From Lachnospiraceae bacterium (GTDB taxonomy: Bacteria > Bacillota > Clostridia > Lachnospirales > Lachnospiraceae): a stretch of DNA of 44,960 bases. Position 1 is the stretch's first letter. Every line of letters begins with the position of its first letter. The notes beneath the pieces are model-generated. The model ran no database searches. It saw only the letters and a list, made by a program, of their open reading frames with translations, and was not told the origin of the DNA. Both the position numbers and the translations under genes were made by a program. The stretch lies in the NCBI GenBank assembly GCA_011959105.1, contig BLLU01000151.1, positions 1 to 44,960 of the forward strand, written 5' to 3'. Shown piece after piece: positions 33,710 through 43,485 of the stretch.

Positions 33710-35488
33710 ATGAAAATCCCAGAGTACATAAGCAAGAGTCCTTCGGACATGGTATACTGCAGCGCCGCCATCAACCGGGAATATATGGTCCTGATGGGGG
33801 ATGAACATTTCTATCGTTTCATGGGAAAGACTGTGGGTATCAGCATGCTGGACTGCGTTCATCCGGAACTGCGGCAGGAATTTCAGCAGGCCTGCGGCAG
33901 TCTGGAACAGGGAGGCTCTGCAAGGATTTTGACCGCCATGCGGGGAATGGACGAAGGTTATCGTCAAATCGACATGACCATCCGTGACTGTGGACATACG
34001 GTGAACGGGGAACCGGTGTGGGAACTGACCATCTACAATCTGTTCATCATCGAGGAAAAATATTTGCAGGCATCCGATGATGCCAGCAGATATAGGGCTT
34101 TTCTGTCCATGTACCAGGATTATCTTTTTAACTATGATGTGGAGCAGGACAGCTTTGCGGTTTTCCGTTATATGGGAATCAAATCTACGGTGCTGATGAA
34201 ATGTAGTCTGGAGGAACTTAAGGAGAGCGTCACCGCCATGTATCCCCGGAAAAGTTTCCAGGAGGAACTGGAGGTGTTCTGCCGGCATCTGCTCAGCGCC
34301 CAGGAGAATTTCAGCTGCGACCTGCGGGGTCCCATGCCCCGGCATCCCATGCTGATGAGCCTGTTCCACATTGACGGCAAGGTGATTTACAAACACAATA
34401 ACCAGAGAGTGGTACTGGGAATTCTCCGAAGGATGGATCAGAGGGAAGAAGACGCCTCTCCTTACTATGCCACTGCGGAAGGCAAGGATTCCTTCACCGG
34501 TCTGCTGAATAAGCGGGCCTGTGCGGAGTATGTGGCGGAGGCGCTGGCAGCCGGCGGGGAACCTCACTACATGGCCATGATTGATATAGACAACTTTAAA
34601 AATATAAACGATACCCATGGCCATATGTACGGGGATCAGGTGATCGGCCAGGTGGCTTCCATCCTCAACAGCACCATAAACGGCAGAGGGATTGTGGGCC
34701 GCTTTGGCGGGGATGAGTTCTTTCTTTTTACCAATTGGATCAGTTCGGAGATACAGCTGCGGGCCATGCTTACTTCCCTGCGCAAGCAGGTGCAGAGCAC
34801 CTTTGAGAACCGGGAGAAGGGCTGTAAAGTCACTCTGTCCATCGGGGTCAGCCGGGCGCCGGAAGACGGCAGGAGTTATGAGGAGCTGTTTAAAAAGGCG
34901 GACAAATGTCTGTATCTGGCCAAGTACAAGGGCAAGAACCGCTTTGTGATATATGAGGCGGATAAACACGGGGACCTGGTGGAGGAGGAACAATCCATCC
35001 GTCATACCATGGATCCGCTGGAGAAGGCGGAATACCTGGCGGACGTGGTGGCCGACATAGGCATCCGCCTGTCCGCGGAGGGGGCAGAGCCCATGGAAGA
35101 GATTCTGGATCAGATCCGTTCCGCCTTTGAACTGGACGGCGTGCGGATCCACCGGGCCGGGCGGAGAGAACCCCTCTATATCAGTGGTGATTATCAGCCT
35201 GTGCCGGATATGGGCTCCTTTATCGTGGAAAACGGAATGGCCGGCATAATGGATCATCCGCACTATCTGATGGCCAGCCATATTACCAATCTGGAGGGGG
35301 TAAACAGGGAACTTTTTGAGACCTTGAGAAACAGCCGCATAGAGGGCATGGTGTGTTTCTGCTACCCGGACAGGGAGGGAGTAAATCTGTACTTTTTCTT
35401 TGAGACTTTTAACCACCGTTTCCGCTGGTCAGAGTCCGACAAGAACTTCCTGCTCACCGCCAGCAGGCTGATGGCCAATATTTTATAG
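33710..35488 (+). CDS. Soluble PAS-GGDEF diguanylate cyclase with C-terminal sensor-like domain
   Basis: The 592-residue protein is best started at ATG 33710, six bases after GGAG; GTG 33677 and ATG 33698 are weaker. It lacks membrane helices. Residues about 15-130 form a PAS-like domain and about 140-240 a second sensory region. The GGDEF domain (about 255-415) has FTGLLNKRAC, MIDIDNFKNINDTHGHMYGD and GGDEF at 333-337, so it should be active. The usual RxxD inhibitory site is not present. The last 170 residues look like a GAF-type domain. Being just downstream of the hybrid kinase, it may serve the same signalling pathway. A strong terminator follows. Confidence 0.92.
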   Translation: MKIPEYISKSPSDMVYCSAAINREYMVLMGDEHFYRFMGKTVGISMLDCVHPELRQEFQQACGSLEQGGSARILTAMRGMDEGYRQIDMTIRDCGHTVNGEPVWELTIYNLFIIEEKYLQASDDASRYRAFLSMYQDYLFNYDVEQDSFAVFRYMGIKSTVLMKCSLEELKESVTAMYPRKSFQEELEVFCRHLLSAQENFSCDLRGPMPRHPMLMSLFHIDGKVIYKHNNQRVVLGILRRMDQREEDASPYYATAEGKDSFTGLLNKRACAEYVAEALAAGGEPHYMAMIDIDNFKNINDTHGHMYGDQVIGQVASILNSTINGRGIVGRFGGDEFFLFTNWISSEIQLRAMLTSLRKQVQSTFENREKGCKVTLSIGVSRAPEDGRSYEELFKKADKCLYLAKYKGKNRFVIYEADKHGDLVEEEQSIRHTMDPLEKAEYLADVVADIGIRLSAEGAEPMEEILDQIRSAFELDGVRIHRAGRREPLYISGDYQPVPDMGSFIVENGMAGIMDHPHYLMASHITNLEGVNRELFETLRNSRIEGMVCFCYPDREGVNLYFFFETFNHRFRWSESDKNFLLTASRLMANIL

Positions 35489-35502
35489 AGATACTTCCGA
35501 CT

Positions 35503-35548
35503 AAAAAAGAACGTTCCGGCGGCATTGCAGTTCCGGAACGTTCTTTTT
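35503..35548. terminator. Bidirectional terminator
   Basis: A perfect 12-bp stem (35508-35519 with 35533-35544), with an A-run on the left and a T-run on the right, serves both the cyclase and the convergent GH51 gene. Confidence 0.92.
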
Positions 35549-35620
35549 GTATGTGTGACAACAGAATGCCCGCAGAACCCGGATTCTGTTGTTTTATCTG
35601 TATAATCGGACGGCTGGGGC

Positions 35621-38371
35621 CTATCTGGCCGGAATACGCAGAACCGACAGGGAATAGGCCGGGGCCTCATATAGGAAGGTATCGCCAATCACGGCCTCTG
35701 AAGTAACCGGGATCATTTTTTCCGGCTCCTCAAAGCTGTTGACCGCGCTGAGAGAGTCACCTGACAGTACTGTCACCTGTGCCCGCTCCTCATATTGCTC
35801 TTTCACAAAGCCTTCCAGGCGGGTATTCACCACAATGGCCTGGCCGGTGGGATTTACCAGCTTGATGATCAAATCTCCGTTTTCGTCCATATTGGCGGAC
35901 TCGTACAGGGATTCCGGGGCCTGATAGTTGTAGTCCAGATATTTGACATCATCCAGATAGCCCTCCACATGGCTGCCCGCCACCACCACTTTGATTTGAT
36001 ACAGCTTCCCCTGCTGAAGTTTTACATTTTTTACCGTGCCGGAGATCTGGCCGCTTTTGCTGCCCCCGGATACAATCTGCAGGCAGGATACGGTATTGCC
36101 CCAGCCGCCGATGTTCCAGAACATATTGTTGGCAGCGTCCTGGACGCACACCGGGATCAGAAAACCTTCCGATCCGGAAAGGACTTCTCCTTCCACGGTG
36201 AGGGTGTAGTCCGTCCAGCTCGTGTCGCCCACATAGAGGCTGTCTCCCGTGTTTATATCATTGGGGTCCCCGGTATGGTTCTGCACCAGCCTGCCCTCCG
36301 CTACGGTCCAGTCGCCTTCCTGGATCTCCATATCCCCGGGTAGCTTCCCGTCCTGGAAATCCGCCTGGTACAGCACTTCGCCGGTGTCGTTGTCCGTGAC
36401 TTTCAAATTGTCATAGGCCACACTGGTCTGCCAGCTTCCCAGGCCCACTTTGCCGGAGAGACTCTGGCTTTGCGCTTCTCCCAGAGACAGTTCCGTGGGC
36501 AGATTTAATACGCCCTTATTGTTTCCATAGAGTTGCTGTACATAATAGTTGACGGAACCATAGGCGGAAGTATTGTTAAACCAGATCATATCCGGCTTCC
36601 ACTGGCTCTGGAGCTGATTGCCGAAAAGCGGCGCGTAGCAGGCCATTTCCACCACATCCCCGTTTTTCTCCAGGCCGGTCATATAGGCCGCTTCCGCCAG
36701 CGCCGCCTCCAGGGTGTTGGACTGGGCCGCGTATTCCCCCAGGAACACCTTGGCCTGGCTGTCCCGGTCATAGCTGTCATAGCGATGGGTGTTGGTGAAG
36801 AAAAAGGAGGGCGCCTCATAGTAATGTTCGTCCACCAGGGTGGTGATTTCATCTCCCCAGTCGGCGCAGTCTTCCACATAATTCCAGCCTACCCGGTCTC
36901 CGGAGGAGGTGCTGTTGGCCACAATCAGACGGATGTCCCCGTACAGCGCCGGGTTCTCCCGGGCCGCCTCATTGAAGGCGTCCACAAACCGACGGTAGTG
37001 CTGGAAATACTCGGACTGCCATTGTTCGTTGCCGATGCCGATATATTTTAGGGCAAAGGGCTCCTCGTGGCCCATGGCGATGCGCACGCTCCCCCAGTGG
37101 GTGGAGCCGTCTCCCCGGCAGAATTCCACCAGGTCCAGGGCATCCTGTACACACTGGCGGAATTGGTCGCTGTTTATGTCATATACAATATATTTGGGGC
37201 TCTGCACCTGGCAGGTCATGCCTGCGTTCAGCACCGGCACCGGCATACAGTCCAAAGCCTCGCAGAGTTCAAAAAACTCATAAAAGCCTATGCCATAGGT
37301 GGTATAGTAGGGATGGTTCTTGGTTCCCTTCCAGATGGAATAACTCTGGGGGCGTACTTCCACGCCGCCGGTGGTGGTTATGTCTCCCAGGGTGAGCCGG
37401 GCTCCGCTGCCGATGGAATCCTTCCAGCTATACATGGATTCCTGGTCCCGTCCTTCGATGACACAGCCTCCGGGAAAACGCAGAAAGGAAGGGCTCAGCG
37501 CTTCCAGCATTTCTCCCAGATCTTTCCGGATGGGCAGGCCCTTGTAGGTATCTGCGGGCATCAGGCTTACCATGTCCACATCAATGACGCCCTGGCCGAT
37601 CTGCAGAAGCAGTGATGTACCGGAAGGCAGCGCTTCGGATGTTCCCTGGTCGGAAGCGCTTTCGGAAAACGCTGTTTTCAGAGTCAGCCGATATGGAGTC
37701 CACTGATCCGTTATACCTGTGATTTCCCCGGAAGCAACGGAAATACCGTCCCTGACCAGGCTTATCACCACAGGGCCGTCATAATGATCCGGGCTTTTGA
37801 TATAGGCCGAAAACACATATTCCACGCTGTCCTGCAGCTGCATGCCGCCCAGATAGCCCCTGTTGAAGATTCCCGGACGTATATCTGGGGCAGCATTGGA
37901 GAGCCGGGCATAGTGGGGATTGTTTTCGTGAAGGCTGCTGCCGTCCTCCGTACCGTCTATGATAGTAAAATCCGTGGAGGCATCGCCGGCGTCCAGCACG
38001 GTCCAGCCATGTTTTCCCTGATTGCCGGCCATATCACCGTACTCAAAAGAACGGTTTTTCACCAGTTCCGCATACAGACCGCCGTCCAGGGCATGGTTGA
38101 TATCTTCCAGGAAGATGCCGTAGAGGCTGTCGCTGATGGCATGGGACTGGTCCAGCCCCGAAGTGTCCATATGTATCACATAGTCTGCCATAGATGCCCC
38201 AGGGCCTTCCTCTGCCTGAGAAGGGACACTTTCGGAATGGATCTCCGATATGGGTTCGGCCGGCGTATCCTCCCCGGAACCGGCTGGCGGATTTCCGCAG
38301 GCGGACAGCAGGCAGACCGCAGTGACCAGACAACCTGCCGCTTTCAGGTTTCGTTTTTTCAGATACATCAT
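35621..38371 (-). CDS. GH51-type alpha-L-arabinofuranosidase, secreted lipoprotein
   Basis: The 916-residue protein starts at ATG 38371 (or the adjacent ATG at 38368) after GAGAGGAGAAGG. It has a lipoprotein signal with lipobox LLSAC, then a Glu/Ser linker. Residues about 65-265 resemble the carbohydrate-binding N-terminal module of large GH51 enzymes (LYGIFLEDINHALDGGLYAEL). The catalytic barrel follows, with LRFPGGCVIEGR, acid/base Glu449 in GIGNEQW and nucleophile Glu546 in LGEYA. An inserted beta-sandwich of about 170 residues and the C-terminal beta domain complete it. It should trim arabinose from plant polysaccharides outside the cell, feeding the adjacent importer. Confidence 0.92.
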   Translation of the reverse strand: MMYLKKRNLKAAGCLVTAVCLLSACGNPPAGSGEDTPAEPISEIHSESVPSQAEEGPGASMADYVIHMDTSGLDQSHAISDSLYGIFLEDINHALDGGLYAELVKNRSFEYGDMAGNQGKHGWTVLDAGDASTDFTIIDGTEDGSSLHENNPHYARLSNAAPDIRPGIFNRGYLGGMQLQDSVEYVFSAYIKSPDHYDGPVVISLVRDGISVASGEITGITDQWTPYRLTLKTAFSESASDQGTSEALPSGTSLLLQIGQGVIDVDMVSLMPADTYKGLPIRKDLGEMLEALSPSFLRFPGGCVIEGRDQESMYSWKDSIGSGARLTLGDITTTGGVEVRPQSYSIWKGTKNHPYYTTYGIGFYEFFELCEALDCMPVPVLNAGMTCQVQSPKYIVYDINSDQFRQCVQDALDLVEFCRGDGSTHWGSVRIAMGHEEPFALKYIGIGNEQWQSEYFQHYRRFVDAFNEAARENPALYGDIRLIVANSTSSGDRVGWNYVEDCADWGDEITTLVDEHYYEAPSFFFTNTHRYDSYDRDSQAKVFLGEYAAQSNTLEAALAEAAYMTGLEKNGDVVEMACYAPLFGNQLQSQWKPDMIWFNNTSAYGSVNYYVQQLYGNNKGVLNLPTELSLGEAQSQSLSGKVGLGSWQTSVAYDNLKVTDNDTGEVLYQADFQDGKLPGDMEIQEGDWTVAEGRLVQNHTGDPNDINTGDSLYVGDTSWTDYTLTVEGEVLSGSEGFLIPVCVQDAANNMFWNIGGWGNTVSCLQIVSGGSKSGQISGTVKNVKLQQGKLYQIKVVVAGSHVEGYLDDVKYLDYNYQAPESLYESANMDENGDLIIKLVNPTGQAIVVNTRLEGFVKEQYEERAQVTVLSGDSLSAVNSFEEPEKMIPVTSEAVIGDTFLYEAPAYSLSVLRIPAR

Positions 38372-38679
38372 CCTTCTCCTCTCAATCCTGTGGAATGGCA
38401 GGCGCCTGTATAATGCGTAACTGCCTGTCATAAAATAGTGCAAAATATACAAATATTCCTATTATGTTTTGTCCATATTTACAAGAGTGACCAATTAACA
38501 ACCAACATGAACTTCCACATCTATAAAATAGCACAAAAAAAATATATTTCCAGCATTGACTTTTTGCTCAAAACATAGTAATTTAGAAATGTATAGAGTT
38601 TACTAAAATATTTAAGGATTTAATAAAATAAATATTATTTTATTTCTATTAATCTAATAAGAAAGGAAAGGTTATCATT
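38372..38679. other. Divergent intergenic region between GH51 and importer genes
   Basis: This AT-rich 308-base gap must contain promoters for both directions. On the plus strand TTGACT (38556-38561), 17 bases, TAATTT (38579-38584) is a plausible but weak promoter for the importer. I found no clear operator or RNA gene. Confidence 0.5.
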
Positions 38680-41640
38680 ATGAAGCAGAAAAGCGGTGTG
38701 AAATGGACAGCCATGGCTCTTTCGGCCACCATGCTTCTGGCTGCGGTTCCCTGCGGGGAATTGCGGGCCGAGACGGATGGCGGAAGCGATGCGCCCACCT
38801 ATTCCTCCGACGGCGGGTATGTCAATGAGATGATCGCCGGCAACTACACCAAGGTCAGCGCCGGATACAGGGCGGCGGCCTATACCGGCGACCAGGTGGT
38901 TATGAAGGCGGCGGAAAGGATCAGCGAAGACGGCCGGACCACTTCCGAGACTAGGGGGTATGAACTGGCGGACCAGGTGGTGGATCTTCATATCGGGGAT
39001 ACGGTGACTCTGAACGTGGACGTGCCGGAGACGGCGCAGTACTACCTGGGTTTTGACTACCTGTCTTACGACGAGTCGGTGCTGCCCGTGGGCCTGGCCA
39101 TGACCGTGGACGGGGAATATCCTTTTTATGAGTGCCGCAACCTGGAGTTTGAGACTACCTGGGTGCAGAATGGGGAGAAATCCTACGATCGTTACGATAA
39201 TGAGATCGTCACCGTGCCGGATAAGCTGATCCAGTGGGAGCGTAAATACTTAAGCGATGGCAGTTACCGGCGTTCCCGCCCTCTGACGCTGGAACTGGAG
39301 GCGGGCAGCCACCAGATTCAGCTCAGAGTCAACGAGGGCAATTTCCTGCTGGGCGCTTTGATTCTGGCCGCTCCGGAGCAGATTCCGGCTTACACAGAGA
39401 GCCGGAAGGCGGAGGGGCAGGAATTGATCGAACTCCAGGGAGAAGATTTTACCTATCGGAACGATTCCGCCATCCATGGCATTGCGGAGTATGATACCAG
39501 CCTTTCTCCTTACGAAGTCAAGGACACGGTGCTCAACACCATCGACTCCGATTCCTTTGCCTCCGCGGGACAGAAAGTTACATACCAGTTTGAGGTCTAT
39601 AAGGACGGATATTATTACATAGGCATGAACTATCGGCAGTCTGACAAAAATGACTTCCCGGTGTTCCTCAATGTGGAGATCGACGGGGAAATTCCCAATC
39701 AGACATTGGTATCTTATCCCATGGATTACACTTCCAGGTATCGGACGGTTTCCCTGGAGGATGAGAGCGGGGAAAAACTCAGCATTTATCTGGAGAAGGG
39801 TACGCACACCATATCCTTCACCATCACCATCGACGAAATCCGGGAGATTCTGGAGGGTCTGGATGAGATTATGTCCGGCATCAATGATCTGTCCCTGGAG
39901 ATCACTAAGGTGGCGGGAACCAATGCCGACAAATACCGGGATCTGAAACTTTCCCGATATATCCCGGATATTGAGGACCAGCTGTACGGCTATGCGGACC
40001 GGCTGTTCGCCCTGCAGGACACCGTGAAGGAGTATGCGGGCAAAAAAGGGACCGTTGCGGTGCTTTCTTCCATGAGCATTGCCGCCCGGCAGCTGATTTC
40101 CCTGGCGGAGGAGCCGGACGAGATTCCCTTCCGTGTGGCGGAGCTGTGCACCAGTCCCTCCAGTGCCAACCGGCATCTGGCCAACACGGTGGATACTCTG
40201 ATCAAGAATAAGCTGGCCATCGACAGAATCTATATATACCAGGAGGACGCTTCTCTGCCCAAGAAGCCTAATGTCTTTGTGTCGGCGGCCATGAACATCA
40301 AGCGGTTTGTGACATCCTTTACCGACCAGGCTTACTCCACCGGCAATACGGATTCGGAACATCTGCAGGTCTGGGTAAACCGTTCCAGCCAGTATGTACA
40401 GATTATGCAGAAGATGATTGATGAGTCCTTTACCCCACAGACGGGGATAGAAGTGGATATCTCCATTATGCCGGATCAGTATAAACTGGTGTTGGCCAAC
40501 ACCTCCGGCAAGGCCCCGGACGTGGCCACGGGTATTAACTACACCATCCCCTACGAACTGGCTATCCGGGGAGCCCTGGTGGAGATGACCCGGTTTGAGG
40601 ATTTCCGGGAGGTGGCGGCTCCCTATGAGGACGGTTTCTTCCTGACCTCCTGTATCAACGGCGGCATTTACGCCATGCCTGAGACCATGAATTTCTGGGT
40701 GCTTTATTATAGAAGCGACATTCTGGAAAAGCTGGGTCTGGAAGTGCCGAACTCCATGCAGGATGTGATTGATATGCTGCCGGAACTGCAGATGAGGGGT
40801 CTGAACTACTATCAGCCCGTGTCCGGCATGCTGCTGATGCGGAACTTCCACGGCACCACGCCGCTGATCCATCAGTTCGGAGGTTCCCTGTACGGGGCCA
40901 CCGCCCAGGAGGGCACGGCCCTGGGCAGTGCGGAGTCGGTGGACGGTTTTACTTATCTGACGGAACTGTTTACCATTTACAACATGCCCATTAACATCGA
41001 CAATTTTTACCAGCATTTCCGCAACGGAGATATGCCCATCGGCGTGGCGGATTACGCAACATACAATCTGATGACCAACGCGGCCCCGGAGCTTAAGAAT
41101 TCCTGGAGCATCGCCCTGGTGCCCGGCATGGAACAGGAGGACGGCACCATCGACCGCACGGTTTGCGGCTGCGCGGAGAGCAGCGTGATCTTCAAATCCG
41201 ACAGTGAGAGAGAAGCTAAGGCCTGGGAATTCGTGAAATGGTGGTCTTCCTCGGAGGTGCAGGCTAAGTTCGGTCAGACCCTGCAGATCACCTACGGCAG
41301 CGAATATATGTGGACCACGGCCAATATGGACGCCTTTATGCAGCTTCCCTGGGACTCCGGCGACAAACAGATCATAGCCGAGCAGATGAGCCAGGTGGTG
41401 GACGTGGCCAGGGTGCCCGGTACCTATCTGCTGGAGCGGGAGATGAGCAATGCTTTCAATGATATCGTGGTGAACCGGATGACGGCCCAGACCCGCATTG
41501 ACAAGGCGGTAAAGACCATCAACCGAGAGTTTAACCGCAAGCTGGAAGAATTTGAGTTTATCGACAGCGAAGGCAATACCATACAGGATTATAATATACC
41601 GACCATAGAGACCATACGGGAAATATTGGGAAGGGAATAG
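38680..41640 (+). CDS. Very large extracellular solute-binding protein of a sugar ABC importer
   Basis: The 986-residue protein starts with a signal peptide (about 1-30) without a lipobox. Two beta-sandwich, CBM-like modules follow (about 60-235 and 250-390; each contains YYLGFDY- or YYIGMNY-type strands and Arg/Tyr-rich loops), then a helical connector (about 395-560). A family-1-type sugar-binding domain occupies about 560-960 (ALRGALVEM-like segment, MPETMNFWVLYYRSDILEKLGL, EAKAWEFVKWWSS). Ordinary binding proteins are 400-450 residues, so more than half of this one is extra. The permease genes follow after 16 bases. Confidence 0.9.
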   Translation: MKQKSGVKWTAMALSATMLLAAVPCGELRAETDGGSDAPTYSSDGGYVNEMIAGNYTKVSAGYRAAAYTGDQVVMKAAERISEDGRTTSETRGYELADQVVDLHIGDTVTLNVDVPETAQYYLGFDYLSYDESVLPVGLAMTVDGEYPFYECRNLEFETTWVQNGEKSYDRYDNEIVTVPDKLIQWERKYLSDGSYRRSRPLTLELEAGSHQIQLRVNEGNFLLGALILAAPEQIPAYTESRKAEGQELIELQGEDFTYRNDSAIHGIAEYDTSLSPYEVKDTVLNTIDSDSFASAGQKVTYQFEVYKDGYYYIGMNYRQSDKNDFPVFLNVEIDGEIPNQTLVSYPMDYTSRYRTVSLEDESGEKLSIYLEKGTHTISFTITIDEIREILEGLDEIMSGINDLSLEITKVAGTNADKYRDLKLSRYIPDIEDQLYGYADRLFALQDTVKEYAGKKGTVAVLSSMSIAARQLISLAEEPDEIPFRVAELCTSPSSANRHLANTVDTLIKNKLAIDRIYIYQEDASLPKKPNVFVSAAMNIKRFVTSFTDQAYSTGNTDSEHLQVWVNRSSQYVQIMQKMIDESFTPQTGIEVDISIMPDQYKLVLANTSGKAPDVATGINYTIPYELAIRGALVEMTRFEDFREVAAPYEDGFFLTSCINGGIYAMPETMNFWVLYYRSDILEKLGLEVPNSMQDVIDMLPELQMRGLNYYQPVSGMLLMRNFHGTTPLIHQFGGSLYGATAQEGTALGSAESVDGFTYLTELFTIYNMPINIDNFYQHFRNGDMPIGVADYATYNLMTNAAPELKNSWSIALVPGMEQEDGTIDRTVCGCAESSVIFKSDSEREAKAWEFVKWWSSSEVQAKFGQTLQITYGSEYMWTTANMDAFMQLPWDSGDKQIIAEQMSQVVDVARVPGTYLLEREMSNAFNDIVVNRMTAQTRIDKAVKTINREFNRKLEEFEFIDSEGNTIQDYNIPTIETIREILGRE

Positions 41641-41656
41641 GAGGTGAGGATACATT

Positions 41657-42580
41657 ATGGCAGAGACAAAAATAAAGAAAAATAAGATAAGCAAACGCAG
41701 CGACAATAAAAACGGCTATTTGTTTATAGCGCCTTACGGCCTGGCTTTTACCATCTTTATTCTGGTGCCGGTGCTGCTGGCAGTGGTGTTATCCTTCACC
41801 AATTTTAACGCCATTGAGTTTCCGTCCTGGGTAGGATTTCTGAACTATATCACCGTACTGACCAACGATGAGGTGTTCATGCAGCATGTACTGCCCAATA
41901 CGGTAGTGTACGCGCTGGTGGTGGGTGTGGGCGGTTATATACTGAGTTTTATCCTGGCCTGGGCGCTGTGTAACCTGACCAGAGGATTCCGCACCGTGTT
42001 TGCCCTGATCCTGTACTCTCCCAGCATGACGGCCGGCGTGGCCATGACTGTGGTGTGGAAGGTGATTTTCTCCGGCGACCAGACAGGCCTTTTAAACAGC
42101 TGGCTTATGAGTCTGGGGGTGCTGAACGAGCCGGTGATCTGGCTGATCAACGCCAACTATCTGCTGCCCATCGTTATTATCATCGGACTGTGGTCCAGTA
42201 TGGGCATCGGCTTCCTGTCCCTGATCGCGGGCATCCTGAACACGGATGAATCCCTGTATGAGGCGGGAGCCATCGACGGCATTAAGAATCGTTTCCAGGA
42301 GATGATCTACATTGTCATCCCCAGCATGAAGCCCCAGATGCTCTTCGCGGCGGTGATGGCCATTGTCAACGCTTTCCAGGCAGGCACCATCTTTACGCTG
42401 CTCACGGGCAACCCTTCGCCGGGCTATGCCTCCCAGCTCATCGTGAACCACATCGAGGACTACGGCTTCCTGCGGTACGAGATGGGTTACGCGGCGGCGG
42501 TGTCAGTGGTACTGCTGCTGATCGTACAGTTGTTCTCCAAGGTGGCCGACAGGCTCTTTGGGGAGAGAGATGACTTTTAG
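41657..42580 (+). CDS. ABC sugar importer permease, MalF/UgpA type
   Basis: A 307-residue permease with six helices and the EAA loop [21 protein letters not shown] that contacts the ATPase. It is the first of two subunits that form the sugar channel with the next gene product. AGGAGGTGAGG lies before ATG 41657 and the gene starts 16 bases after the binding-protein stop. No ATPase gene is present in this window, so a shared MsmX/UgpC-like ATPase encoded elsewhere is likely. Confidence 0.95.
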   Translation: MAETKIKKNKISKRSDNKNGYLFIAPYGLAFTIFILVPVLLAVVLSFTNFNAIEFPSWVGFLNYITVLTNDEVFMQHVLPNTVVYALVVGVGGYILSFILAWALCNLTRGFRTVFALILYSPSMTAGVAMTVVWKVIFSGDQTGLLNSWLMSLGVLNEPVIWLINANYLLPIVIIIGLWSSMGIGFLSLIAGILNTDESLYEAGAIDGIKNRFQEMIYIVIPSMKPQMLFAAVMAIVNAFQAGTIFTLLTGNPSPGYASQLIVNHIEDYGFLRYEMGYAAAVSVVLLLIVQLFSKVADRLFGERDDF

Positions 42581-42598
42581 AAAGGAGGAGAAAAAGAT

Positions 42599-43468
42599 AT
42601 GGCATATAAAGGACACCGTATCAATCCCACCAGATTTGAGAAGAGCCAGATTAAGATCATCGTGATCCTGCTTCCTCTGGTGATCTTTATGGCATTACCT
42701 ATTATATTCATTATCAACCATGCATTTAAGCCCATGGAAGAGTTGTTTGCGTTTCCTCCTACCTTTTTTGTGAGGAACCCCACTCTGGAGAACTTTGAAA
42801 GCCTGATCAAGGCCAGCCGGACTTCCGGGATTCCCCTGAGCCGCTATGTGTTCAACAGCCTGATCGTGACTCTGGTGACCATCTTTTTGTCCCTGCTGCT
42901 CACCACCTGCGCGGCCTTTGCCCTGTCCAAGATCAAGTTCCGGGCCAAGAACATGCTGATGAATGTGAACCAGACCGCTATCATGTTCGTGGCCACCGCC
43001 GTGTTGATCCCCAGATATCTGGTGATCAGCAAAACCGGCATGGTGGACAGCTATCTGGCCCATATTCTGCCCCTGGTGGCCATGCCTGTGGCACTGTTTC
43101 TGGTGAAGCAGTTCGTGGACCAGGTGCCGGACTCTCTGATGGAGGCGGCCTATATGGACGGCGCCACGGACTGGCAGGTTTATCTTAAGATCATTATTCC
43201 CATGATCAAGCCCGCCATCGCCACGGCTTCTATCCTGGTGTTCCAGCAGGTGTGGACCAATATGGAGACTTCCAATTATTTTGTGAATGACGACAGCATG
43301 AAAACGCTGACCTTCTATATGAACACCCTGGCCAATGCCAACAATACCGTGGCCGGACAGGGCATGGCGGCCGCGGCCTCCCTGATTATGTTTATCCCGA
43401 ATCTGGTGCTGTTTGTGATCCTGCAGAAGAATGTAATGAATACCATGGCGCACTCCGGCATCAAGTAA
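42599..43468 (+). CDS. ABC sugar importer permease, MalG/UgpE type
   Basis: A 289-residue permease with six helices and the EAA loop EAAYMDGATDWQVYLKIIIP. It pairs with the preceding permease. AAAGGAGGAG precedes ATG 42599 and the intergenic gap is only 18 bases. The next gene, for an NHL-repeat membrane protein, begins 17 bases after its stop. Confidence 0.95.
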   Translation: MAYKGHRINPTRFEKSQIKIIVILLPLVIFMALPIIFIINHAFKPMEELFAFPPTFFVRNPTLENFESLIKASRTSGIPLSRYVFNSLIVTLVTIFLSLLLTTCAAFALSKIKFRAKNMLMNVNQTAIMFVATAVLIPRYLVISKTGMVDSYLAHILPLVAMPVALFLVKQFVDQVPDSLMEAAYMDGATDWQVYLKIIIPMIKPAIATASILVFQQVWTNMETSNYFVNDDSMKTLTFYMNTLANANNTVAGQGMAAAASLIMFIPNLVLFVILQKNVMNTMAHSGIK

Positions 43469-43485
43469 AGGAAAAGGTGAGAGGA

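Noticed and set aside
31220..35416. A 1,398-codon open frame on the minus strand opposite the kinase and cyclase genes
   Set aside because: It is the mirror of two well-supported genes with clear domains, crosses their intergenic gap, and has no ribosome site. It arises from GC-rich codon use.
39250..41706. An 818-codon minus-strand open frame opposite the solute-binding protein
   Set aside because: The plus-strand gene has a signal peptide and known domains; the mirror frame shows low-complexity His/Gln/Arg-rich sequence typical of shadows.
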